Origin: Channa striata
Taxonomy: Eukaryota > Chordata > Actinopteri > Anabantiformes > Channidae
Direction: 5' to 3'
Assembly: GCA_033026295.1 (NCBI GenBank)
Contig: CM065170.1
Span: 21,028,040-21,092,039, forward strand
DNA length: 64,000 nt
Shown: piece by piece, positions 54,761 to 64,000 of the stretch
Layout of the letters: every line of letters begins with the position of its first letter
Position numbering within the stretch: position 1 is the first letter of the stretch
Notes under the pieces: generated by a model
The model's input: only the letters and a program-made list of their open reading frames with translations
Database searches by the model: none
Told to the model about the DNA's origin: nothing
Made by a program: the position numbers and the translations under genes

Positions 54761-56254
54761 ATGGCCAGTGCAAGGTTCCCACCAACGGCTCTTTCTTTAA
54801 AAGAGGTGTGTACATTTAAACTTTTTATGAAGTACTTGAAAGACGGAAGGAAGAAGTTAAAAATACAATATGTCTATGTTTCTCGTCGTCTTTCTGTCTT
54901 ATTTGATTTCCACGTAACTGGCTCTGATTACTGGGTTACAATACGAAAATAATGTCATTAGCTTAAAATAGGCCAAAACAATGAGACAGGCAAACTTTTA
55001 ACTCCATGTCTCTTACCCCAGAAAGAATTTGTCGTAGTTGACATTTTTTATAATATCCAACGTTAGACATTACGCTTTTGATGAAATGTTTAGATAATTA
55101 GATAGGTCTTAGCTGAGGAGTTCTTCTTAGTTTTTACAGAGACAGAAGGTTTTGGGGATTTACAGAGATATGCTGAGGACCATACAACAGGTACCAGATG
55201 AGGTCGACAGGAAATACCTTAGAGACTGGGCAAGAGACGAATTCAAGAGAAATAAAGAGAGCACAGACCAGGTAAACAACCTGTATGAATGTTTGCATTT
55301 TATTTACAAATGGAGTTCTCTCAAGTAGAATCCTTGTTCATGTAGAACTGCCCTTATTGGTTAAAGACAGACAAAAGGAACCACACAAAAATGTTCACAT
55401 ATCACATGATTTATAAAGCAAAACTATGCTCTTACCATATAATGACATGCTTTGAAAGGCTGGTTGTGCAGCAAAATGTTGCCTTGATGTTGGGGGTAGT
55501 CTTAGACATTTGGCCACATGCTACCATGTATGAAGAGTGCCATACATTGGGGCGTCTGTGGCACAGTTGGCAGCGCGGTTGTCCACCAATCCTTGTTGGG
55601 GTGATACCCGGCTCCTCTGGTCACACTTCGAAGTGTCCTTGAGCAAGACACTGAACCCCGTTTAGTTGCTCCCGGTGAGCGTCGGCCAGCTGCATAGCAG
55701 CTCCCCCATAGGTGTATGAATGTGTGTGTGATTGTGAGCGTGAATGGGTAGATAAGAAGCAGTGTAAAGTGCTTTGAGTACCTACAGGTAGAAAAGCACT
55801 TGTATATGGCTTTTTTTTTTTTTCAGACCATTTACCCTTCACCAATTTCCTTATGCTTACATGTTTCTTGATTACAAATTAAATTTTCAAGTGATCCAAG
55901 CTGGTTATTCATAAACGGAACACTTACCTTTCCAATAATGTCGACAAAATGCCAAATGGGCCAAGATATATGGATTTTGAACCGCCTGTGTGCAGAAGTT
56001 TTATGTGGTGATGAAAAGTTAGAATAAATTAGATACCCATACTTATTTTTAATCTGAACTACTCCACATCACAATATGTGATTGAAAGGTCCAGTAAATG
56101 CTAGTAATATGCTGTTACTGTCCAAGTATCCTTTACTGTGTTCACTAAAGTATTTCTCTGCATTATTTTTTAGGATGCTATCCGTATGATGATTACACAA
56201 GCTAAAAAACATCTGGAAGAGCTTCAGAAATCTCTAGCACTGGCTAGAAGTTGA
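54761..56254 (+). CDS. lyrm2: LYR motif-containing protein 2 (complete, 3 exons)
   Basis: Exons 54761-54805, 55131-55271 and 56174-56254 encode 88 residues, which from memory equals the mammalian length. It belongs to the mitochondrial LYR family of small helical proteins that work with the acyl carrier protein in Fe-S or respiratory complex biogenesis; LYRM2 has been linked to complex I. Recognition rests on MASARFPPTALSLKE, RTIQQVPDEVDRKYLRDWAR, DEFKRN and IRMMITQAKKHLEEL. The family tripeptide is I-Y-R here (codons 55158-55166) rather than L-Y-R, while the conserved downstream Phe (DEF) is kept. The acceptor at 55130 was preferred over the one at 55139 because it supplies three residues (FLQ) expected by homology. 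It lies about 2.5 kb downstream of mdn1, on the same strand. Confidence 0.95.
55550..55845 (+). repeat. tRNA-derived SINE, family 1, complete copy
   Basis: The best copy in the window. It has a tRNA-like head (GGCACAGTTGGCAGCGCGGT), a body with AGCAAGACACTGAACCCCG and CTGCATAGCAGCTCCCCCAT, and a tail AAGTGCTTTGAGTACCTACA with a T-run, ending near CAGACCATTTACCC. It lies in lyrm2 intron 2 (55272-56173), which otherwise has nothing recognised. It serves as the reference for the partial copies listed. Confidence 0.85.
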
Positions 56255-56590
56255 CGACTATGTTGGTGTGAATCCCTGCTGTGGACATTATGTGGACAGA
56301 CAAAAGGACAAAAGTTGAACATTTGCTTTCTGGCGAACTCTGGCACATTCACAGAGATGTCAATTCATGTGCAATATCCCTAAAATAAAAATAGTCTTAT
56401 TAAAGACCCTCGTGTGCTCTTTGTGGAGAAGATGCTCTTTTGGTGAGGGAACCATGGAGACAGGAAATTGCACACTCTTGTGATATCTGTTGAGTTGTTA
56501 GTCAAGCATCTATGGATAGGTACTGAGTTCATCATCCTGTATCATCTGCTGCTGGGTAAAGTGCAATAAAGTTTCATTAACCTGTAGGAC
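56255..56590 (+). other. lyrm2: lyrm2 3' UTR with two polyadenylation signals
   Basis: AATAAA occurs at 56384-56389 and again at 56565-56570. Either could end the transcript. The second is followed by a T-rich stretch near 56610. Confidence 0.65.
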
Positions 56591-58000
56591 TAACTGAGCT
56601 TAGTCCCAAAACTTTTTTTTTTAGCTAGAACTAATGACCACAAGAACATGAGACCATAAACATAGTTTTGTTTAGTTTTTTAATAATAAAATATGTATCC
56701 TGGCACTATCATTCAGTGTGGGTTAGGGTTCAGAGCTATGCATTTAAAACGTATGAATAGACCATCACTACTAATGTCAGGATTGTACTTGTAGAAGATA
56801 CAAATGGTAGTCAGCTGTTACAGATCAGAGTGTGCCTTCTCACTGACTCTCAAACAATCTTTAAGCTTGTGGCACACACAATGATTAAAATAATCAGTCT
56901 ACAGTACCATGTCTTTACCCTAAAGATTTTTTTGGTTTGTAAAAACTATTTCATTCTCACACTAGGGCACTTGTGTTAAGCTATAAGTGAGTAGGTGTAT
57001 CGTCAGAAGAAAAATCAATTTTACATTAACAAATAATGTCAAATAGATTTTTGATGAGCTATTTCTTTTGAGTAAAACAAACAAACAAAAAAACTTCAAA
57101 TGTTACTTCAGTCTCCAGACCATAAGAGGCAGGTCAGTGTACCTGAACCATCTAGTCATTGTAGCTGAACAGTGCATCTGTGTGTCAACTCTGTGAAAGC
57201 AGGAAACGTTGGATCCCTCCAAGAATCAAGGTGGTTCTTTAGAGTCCCAAGGCTGATGCTAGCACCAGCGACTAACAAAAAGCTTATCATACTGCTATTT
57301 CCTACATGGATGTTGTGCACATCATTGATGCCTGATGTTAACGAACAGTATTTATATTGTGTGGGGATTCTGTTGACCAAAATACTGTTTCACCAGTAAA
57401 CTGGACATTCCATTTTACTACAATATTTGAACACATTCACAATTCACAATCTTCATTTAACCTATTGTGCTACTTCTAAAAGCAAGTGGTTGCACCAGTA
57501 ATGGGATTACTGATGTGATAGGTATTGTTTCATAAAGATCTGTTTTCACATTGAAATGAAAATCAATGTTAAAAAAAATGAATAAGGGGGTGCATACACT
57601 TTTTAGGGCCTGTATGTATATATCACTAATTGTTGAGGGTGTTTGATGTGATTTAGCATTTCTATAAATCTCACACTAGCTCACAACTGGCTTTAAATGC
57701 AGATAAAATTAAATGTATGTACAACACACAGTCACAAGATGTATATTTACATACCAATCCAGTGCTAACATGACAATTGTGCAAATGTGAATTAACATTT
57801 AACATATAGAGACAAAAAATTGGTTCCATTTTGTGTCTTTTGTAGTTCAAGGCACTACAGAGTTAGATATAATTCACCATCAGTCTTACTGTGGTTGTGT
57901 AGTTAAACTTGTTACAGTTAAATATTTGTTATAAATCATGCCCTTTGAAAGCGGACACCACATTGAATTTTTATGGTTTTAGCGACATGTGAGCAAAGTG
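56591..58000. other. lyrm2-ankrd6 convergent intergenic region
   Basis: Sequence between two genes that point at each other. It presumably includes the ankrd6 3' UTR next to 58001, but I found no clear minus-strand AATAAA to place its end. It is AT-rich with scattered short open frames and no recognised family. A motif near 57595 (GGGGTGCATACACTTTTTAG) recalls a Tc1 terminus but is isolated. Confidence 0.5.
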
Positions 58001-61000
58001 TTAGCAGTCATCATCCGTGTTAGTCCTCAGCATACGCAGCTCATCCTCCAAAAAAGCAATTCTTTCAATCAGAGTGGCTCTGTCTACTTGAGCCCTCTCA
58101 TCAGCCTGCCAATGGGCCTGCTGCACCTTCCTTTTGTACCACTGCTCCATTTGTGTCGACACTGCTTCAAAAAAGTACTGGGTCACCTCAAGAGCATGCA
58201 CTTTATCCCATTCCTGATTAGTGGTAGGCTTGCTGGGCTGGTCTCCAAAAACCTGAGTCCCGACTCCTGTTGCCTCTATAGACTTGGATCTCACCTGGGA
58301 CTGCTTTTTATTATGTTTCTGCCTTTCCCTGCCAAGTTTCCTGTCTCTGAGATTATCAATATTCCTGCTGCTACAGCGGCGTTGTGTGGCTGGAGACAGG
58401 CTGCCTGTTCTATAGCCTCTACCCTTGCTTGCACTGTAGTTCATTGCCATGTCCTGCAGGCTCTTGTTTTGTCTCTCGGTATCATCACAGATCACTGTAC
58501 GCTCTTTTGGCCGAACCACCTGGACAGATGTTGGTGGCCTCTTGAGCTCTGCAGGAGAAAGGACTTCTGCCTTGTTTTTCTTGTCACCATCTGTTAAATG
58601 TTCAGAAGCACATTAAAGCGAACAAGTGAACATAAATTGAGTAATATTTTGTATGTTTGAAACTGAAAAATAATACGCTTTTCCTTTTAATTAGCATACT
58701 GTATCTGAATAATGGACAACTAAGTTGTGCTTTTAATCTATAGTATTTACACTGCTCAAAAAAATTAAAGGAACACTTTGAAAACACATCAGATCTTAAT
58801 GGGGGAAGAAGTCCTGCTGGATATCCATATCCATATGGACTGGATCATGTGTTAGAAACAAAAGAATGCCACATTGTTTGATGGAAATAAAAAGCATCAA
58901 TCTACAGAGGGCTGAATTCAAAGGTATCCTGAAAATCTAAGTGAAAAAAATTATGCAGCAAGTTAGTCAATATTGCATAAATTTCATTGGAGCAACTCAG
59001 AATACTACTCAGTAGTTTCTATGGCCCCCACATGCTTGTATGCATGCCTGACAACGGCATTGTCCTGGGGTATCTCCTCCCAGATCTGGACCAGGGCATC
59101 ACTGACCTCCTGGACAGTCTGAGGTGCAAATTGCTAACATCAGATAGACCAAAACATAATGTCCCAGTGGTGTTCAATTGGATTTAGGTGAGACGAGCGT
59201 GGGGGCCAGTCAATGGTGTCAATTCCTTCATCGTCTAGGAACTGCACGCATAGTCTTGCCACATGGCCCGGGCATTGTCATGCACTAAGAGGAACCCAGG
59301 ACCCACTGCACAAGCGTTAGGGTCTGACAGTGGGTCAAGGATTTCATCCCGATACCTAATGGCACTCAGGGTGCCGTGGTCTAGCCTGTAGAGGTCTTTG
59401 CGTCCCTCCATGGATAAGCCTCCCCAGGCCATCACTGACCCACCACAAAACCGCTCATGCTGAATGATGTTACAGGCAGCGTAATGTTCTCCATGGCTCT
59501 CCGGACCCTTTCACATACGTCAGATGTGCTCAGGATGAACCTGCTTTCATCTGTAAAAAGTACAGGGCACCAGTGGGGGGACCTGCCAATTCTGGTGTTC
59601 TATAGCAAATTCAAGCTCCACGGTCTCGGGCAGTGAGCACAGGACCCACTAGAGGACAGCAGGCCCTTTAGTGGATCTGTCCGTCCTGGAAAATTGGACT
59701 GCCTGTGCAATGGCACATATTGATGTGCCATCCTGGAGAAGTTGGACTGCCTGTGTAACCTCTATAGGTTCACTGACCCTACCCAAACGCAAAACTAATG
59801 AAAAACATCCAGAAAAGATGAGGAGGAATTAAATTTTAGAGGCCTTCACCTGTAAAACTATTGCAGTTTTGGGGTTCATCTAATTGTTGCCCCTCTAGTG
59901 CACCTGTTGTAAATTTCATTAAGACCAAACCAGCTGAAACTGATCAACGATGCCCTCTGCTACTTAACTGACTAGATCAAGGGCCAAGATGTTTAACTGA
60001 CTTGATGCTATACTCTGATTAAAAAGTGTTCCTTCAAATGTTTTGAGCAGTGTACATTCCATACGTCTATTTAGGTTTAGGATTAGGTAGATTTGTGCAC
60101 AATTTCATAAGCCAAGAGAGTACGGACCAAGAAACTGTAAGTGACAAAACAGAACACAAATTTGCTGCAGAATTTCTGCTGCTTCACCTGCAAATAACTT
60201 ACAGTAGTCATATTATATTCAGAAATCTGTTGTGACTTTCAAAAAGTGTTAGCAGTTGAGAACTAGGTTATGATAGTGGCACTAAGACAACTGTTTATCA
60301 ACTTAAGAAAAAGTTTTTACTAACCATGATAAGCCAGATGAGGAAAAGGCCAATTCCTGCTCTTTATCTATGCTCCCATTTAACTATTATAACTGTTTTC
60401 ATTGGTATAATTGTTTTAGCAATACATTTCACACTGTAATTTACAAGATCAGAGGGCTTATAAATAATTTACCTTGATGTGGAAAATGGAAAGAACTTGT
60501 TTGAGTAAGGAGTTAGTGTTTATGTCTGTCTTCAGTTGTTGAGGTCATACCTGGACAACTCTCAACATGAACCACAAAGTAGTCTTTGGATGAGGCCTCA
60601 TCTGCAACACTGGGCTCTCCACAGTGGGAGCCCACAAGTGCACAGCTATTGCACTCCAGGTTTGGGTTTTCTCTGCGTCCAACAGGAAACTCAGTAAGGT
60701 AAGCTCTGTCGACTTCATTCGGACCCTCAGCCATAAAGGAAGAGCACAGCAACTTAGTGCTGTCCAGGTCCTCTGTGAAAGAAATGTCCATGTTTTCCAG
60801 TTTGGAAAGACACCAGCTCTTCAATTCACTGACCAGAGCAGCCTGCAACATATCACCCATACGCCACCTGAATACATTCTGCCATCTGAGCAATCCTGCT
60901 CAACACATTTTCAGTGAACAATATGAACTTTTCCACTATGGTCAAAGAATATGTAGATACAAAACAAACCATAAGTGTAATTGTCATAACATGCTGTAGA

Positions 61001-62521
61001 AATTCATACATTTTTATGTAATTCATTCTTTGTGGTGTATAGCATTGGTGATTTGGCAGATGAGACTTGCTATAGCTGAGTGTGAACAATGCAGAGGTAT
61101 CAATATTGTTAGTGTTACCTTTCTCTTCTCTGCCTCCATTTGCTCCTTGAGAGCCCACTCTTCAATCCTCTCCTGACACTCTCTCTTCGCTGCTGACACT
61201 CTCTCCACTGTTTTCTTATCAAGAGAGCAGATCTGAGGGCAATATATGTATAAAGATGGACACTCACACAGGGAAAGACGTCTTATGTTTCAGTTATTTA
61301 CAATTAGATGTACATTATGTATAGGGACAGTTTTTCTTCTCGTGATATTAAACACTGAATGGGTGATAATCAGGTTAGGCTTGCATTACCGCTGACCAAG
61401 TAAAACAAATGTTACCTGGTGTTTGTTCTTGCGGTCCAGTTCACCCATTTTAATGTTAATCAGGTCTTGGACAGTGTGGATATCAGTCTTCATTTCTTCT
61501 TTAGTTGCCTTCAGCTGGTTCTCCAGTTTGTTGATGAGAGGTTCACAGCGGCAGCCATTTAGAGGAGCCTGCAACGCAGTCAGCACTCAAAGTGTTTCTC
61601 TATACTTACTGCGGGGACTCAATTCAAAGTCATTTCAAGCCACTTTAGATAAAAAATCAAGTCTCCTTGAGCAAGTAAGCAAGCTTGAATATTAGTGCGT
61701 TTGTGTAAAAGGGATTTTATACGGAGCCAATGGATGCTAATGGCCAATTCCAGGAGGTCAAGTAATGTCAGCTCACTTGACCAGATAAGCTGTTGCATAA
61801 AGAGCCACTAAATAAACACTTTTTTGAATTAAAATCATACAGTATGTTTCTCAATAGCTGCTGAATAAATGCCATGATTAATGCATTAAAACTGGCTTCT
61901 TAAATTGTTTGAGCTAAAGGAGAAACACATGAGTTGTTTGATGGCAACCTATGCATTTTTTAAATTGCATGGTCATGCTAATTTTTGTAGCAGGCTCAAT
62001 AAATATTCTTAATTTCTCTACTGCAAATTATCAGTTAAAGAATAAATCCACTGAACACTACATTAATGACTAAACAAGTGAGAGTGCCTTTAAAGTACCT
62101 GCATGATCTTTCCATCCTTGCCACGGTACAATGTGTAGAGCTGATAGGCTTTAAAGTTGTGTGGAGGGATGAATGCATGAGGGGAGGCTCTTTGCAGCTT
62201 ACTTTTCTTCTTGCCAGCCAATTCCCTGTGACTGGTCTCTCTCTGGCACAGTGGGTCAGACAAAAATGGCTGCAAAACAACAGTACTAGAGATTGGTAAT
62301 TTCTCCAATTCTTCCTTCTGGTGGTAAAAAAAGAGAAAATGTTTTGTCATCCCTTAGACATACATTCAAAGGAGCAACATTGAGCTTTTCTAGCCTTAAA
62401 TTCAGGGACTTGCCTTTTCTTTCTGTTTCCTGTTCTTTTGCCTTCTAGTGTTTGACTCTTTAATGTTTTTGCAGGCACCTTTTTCGCTGCTCTGAGTATC
62501 ATCTGTGGCAGATGCACTGTC
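58001..62521 (-). CDS. ankrd6: ANKRD6 (Diversin), C-terminal six coding exons
   Basis: Minus-strand exons in transcript order: 62521-62414, 62317-62099, 61568-61416, 61232-61119, 60842-60551, 58590-58001. They total 1476 nt, or 491 residues plus stop, with phase consistent throughout. Recognition rests on AYQLYTLYRGKDGKIMQ, APLNGCRCEPLINKLENQLK, KNKHQICSLDKKTVERVSAA and the final coiled-coil ALEVTQYFFEAVSTQMEQWY. ANKRD6 acts downstream of Dishevelled, restraining canonical Wnt signalling and favouring planar cell polarity and JNK output (family knowledge). The N-terminal ankyrin repeats are outside the window to the right. The intron after exon 62521-62414 has a GC donor (plus positions 62412-62413). 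The middle exon 60842-60551 is poorly conserved and its acceptor was chosen by phase. Confidence 0.92.
58750..60052 (-). mobile_element. Tc1-like transposon, both ends present, inactive
   Basis: A 1303-bp element flanked by TA on both sides. The left terminus is CACTGCTCAAAAAAATTAAA and the right terminus, read inward, is CACTGCTCAAAACATTTGAA, so the inverted repeats are imperfect. The size is typical of a full Tc1. Transposase coding runs on the minus strand; the best piece is 59435-59235, with MMAWGGLSMEGRKDLY and LLVHDNARAM (second catalytic Asp). Stops and frame changes elsewhere inactivate it. It sits in the last ankrd6 intron in the same orientation as the gene. Confidence 0.9.
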
Positions 62522-63111
62522 CTGGAGGAAACAGGAATAGGAAAAGATGTGATATCTGTAGGAGGCAGTGATGTTTGTCACACAACATTTTTTTTTACAA
62601 CATGTAAAAGTTGTATCAATGTTGATTGATGCCATTTGTTTGAATGACCCAAACAAATCTCTTCAGCTCCTAATATTCAAAGAACTGCTGAAAACAACTC
62701 TTCTGCAACTTCCTGATACTAATACTGAAACAACTTTATGGCAAAAACCTACAAATCAGAGAAGATAATTAAATAATAGATGACAGAACAATAAAATTAA
62801 CAAAAATAAATAAATAGAAAATGTTCAGCATAGACCTCTGCTAAGCAGGTGCTTTGAAACATTTGTGTTCAGTCTACTTGAATTCACTAATGCAATATGA
62901 AGGCTAATCCCATGTTTGAGCTTCAACAGCATACAGGGACAGGCTTGCACCTAATGTCATTTATGTTTATGAATTTTAGGCTCAATAGAATTGTAGGTGT
63001 TGTTGTTCTACATACTAGTGAATGCCTGAATTTATCAGCTTGCAATGTTTTATAATGTCTCCAGTATGAATGTTGTGTTTGCATTCAGGTGTAAAAGATT
63101 GCTTATCACAA

Positions 63112-63340
63112 AATAGACTGTGGCACAGTTGGTAGTTCAACTCCACACTCAAACGGGGTTCAAGACAATGAACCCCGCTTAGTTGCTCCCGGTGAGTGTC
63201 GGCCAGCTGCATAGCAGCTCCCCCATCAGTGTATGAATGTGTGTGTTTGTGAGTGTGAATGGGTAGATAAGGAGTGTAAAGCGGTTTGAGTTGAGTAGAA
63301 AAGCGCTACATAAGTGCAGACCATTTACAATTTAAACCCT
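63112..63340 (+). repeat. SINE family 1
   Basis: Shortened head (GGCACAGTTGGTAG), body with AATGAACCCCGCTTAGTTGC and CTGCATAGCAGCTCCCCCAT, and tail CTACATAAGTGCAGACCATT. Part of the head-body junction is missing compared with the copy at 55550-55845. Confidence 0.75.
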
Positions 63341-63837
63341 TTTCAAATATTTGAGCAGATCATCATGGTATATTTAAGTTATTTATTAGATAAGCTAAAA
63401 ATGTTGCTCCTCAAAGTCAGCACATCTGTTGGAAAGGTGCTCTGCAAGTTGAATGTGTTGGCTCCTTTGAGTTGCATTGGTTGGAAACAGATGGGCACTG
63501 TTGTCCTGTCTGTCAGCTGCAAAAGGGAAATAATGCTGCATTTCGCTTTATGTTGCAGCTTCATTTACAAGCTGTATATGTTCAGTAGGAGCTTTTATAC
63601 CTGCAGCTTTGTGTCTTGATTATCAGCAGAACTACCTACAGTGTGCAGATGACGATCTTGCCCACTATGCTTGCAGTCAGCCAAGGCTGGAACTAAGCAG
63701 TTGGTTAGAGCCCCGTGACATACTAAGGGCACCCATTTTGTAACACCTGTTTCTCCTTTTCATTTTTGACTTCTATGCATTTATTTAAAACTTTAATTCC
63801 AATAAAATGTTTGCACAGTTAGTATTGCAGTTTTGTA

Positions 63838-63902
63838 TTGCTGCTGGAACACAGACATTTTCCCACTGTGGGATCAATAAAGTCATATCTTATCTTATCC
63901 TA
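63838..63902 (+). repeat. LINE or SINE 3' end with ATCTT-type tail
   Basis: TTTTCCCACTGTGGGATCAA followed by AATAAAGTCATATCTTATCTT. The same end occurs at 54262-54318, so this is a dispersed family distinct from the L2 copies. The 5' part is absent or unrecognised. Confidence 0.55.
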
Positions 63903-64000
63903 AACTAAATTGAATTGATTGTATTGCCCCTTTGCATATTAATTTGTCAATGGTAAAATACATTTTCAGATTGCATGACCAAACTGAAAATTGAATTGTC

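Larger units (their letters stand above)
62522..64000. other. ankrd6: ankrd6 intron at right edge
   Basis: I found no further ankrd6 exon here. Contents are one SINE (63112-63340), a (TATCT)-tailed repeat end at about 63840-63900, and AT-rich sequence. The open frames at 63314-63619 (+) and 63379-63564 (-) overlap and match nothing known to me. Confidence 0.55.

Noticed and set aside
57989..58597. A 202-codon open frame on the plus strand
   Set aside because: It lies opposite the last coding exon of ankrd6 and has no family resemblance; it is an antisense shadow.

Overview
This is a vertebrate, almost certainly teleost fish, nuclear genomic window. It has long multi-exon genes with GT-AG introns, AT-rich introns, and a repeat set typical of ray-finned fish: L2-clade LINEs with a TTGAA-type tail, an RTE LINE, a Penelope-like element with a GIY-YIG remnant, Tc1-like and hAT-like DNA elements, and tRNA-derived SINEs. 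It is not a microbial or accessory region, and I found no operon, CRISPR array or phage.

Layout. (1) Positions 49-52208 (+) hold the 3' part of mdn1 (midasin, the dynein-like AAA ATPase of 60S ribosome maturation). I resolved 59 consecutive coding exons, 9968 nt or about 3322 codons. Reading phase is preserved across every junction, and the region runs from the middle of AAA6 through the linker and acidic D/E-rich region to the C-terminal MIDAS domain and stop codon. (2) Positions 54761-56254 (+) hold a complete three-exon lyrm2 of 88 residues. (3) Positions 62521-58001 (-) hold the last six coding exons of ankrd6 (Diversin); its ankyrin repeats lie beyond the right edge. From memory, mdn1, lyrm2 and ankrd6 are also neighbours in mammals, which supports the calls.

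Most of the rest is mobile DNA inside mdn1 introns. The 11.8-18.8 kb intron has a decayed L2 LINE and a truncated Tc1. The 20.9-22.8 kb intron has a Penelope-like relic with a SINE in it. The 33.6-41.3 kb intron has an endogenous-retrovirus pol relic and a nearly full-length L2 LINE, both antisense. The 44.2-47.9 kb intron has an RTE LINE that has been internally inverted. Smaller introns carry a restriction-like-endonuclease LINE relic, hAT-type elements and SINEs. One ankrd6 intron holds a structurally complete Tc1 element.

The three host genes are housekeeping or signalling genes and do not form a joint system. I did not find a previously undescribed system. The points most worth a second look are two GC-AG introns, a GT-repeat acceptor in front of a MIDAS-domain exon, a possible in-frame alternative exon near 19.1 kb, the inverted RTE with a SINE split across its breakpoints, and the clustered or nested L2 copies.
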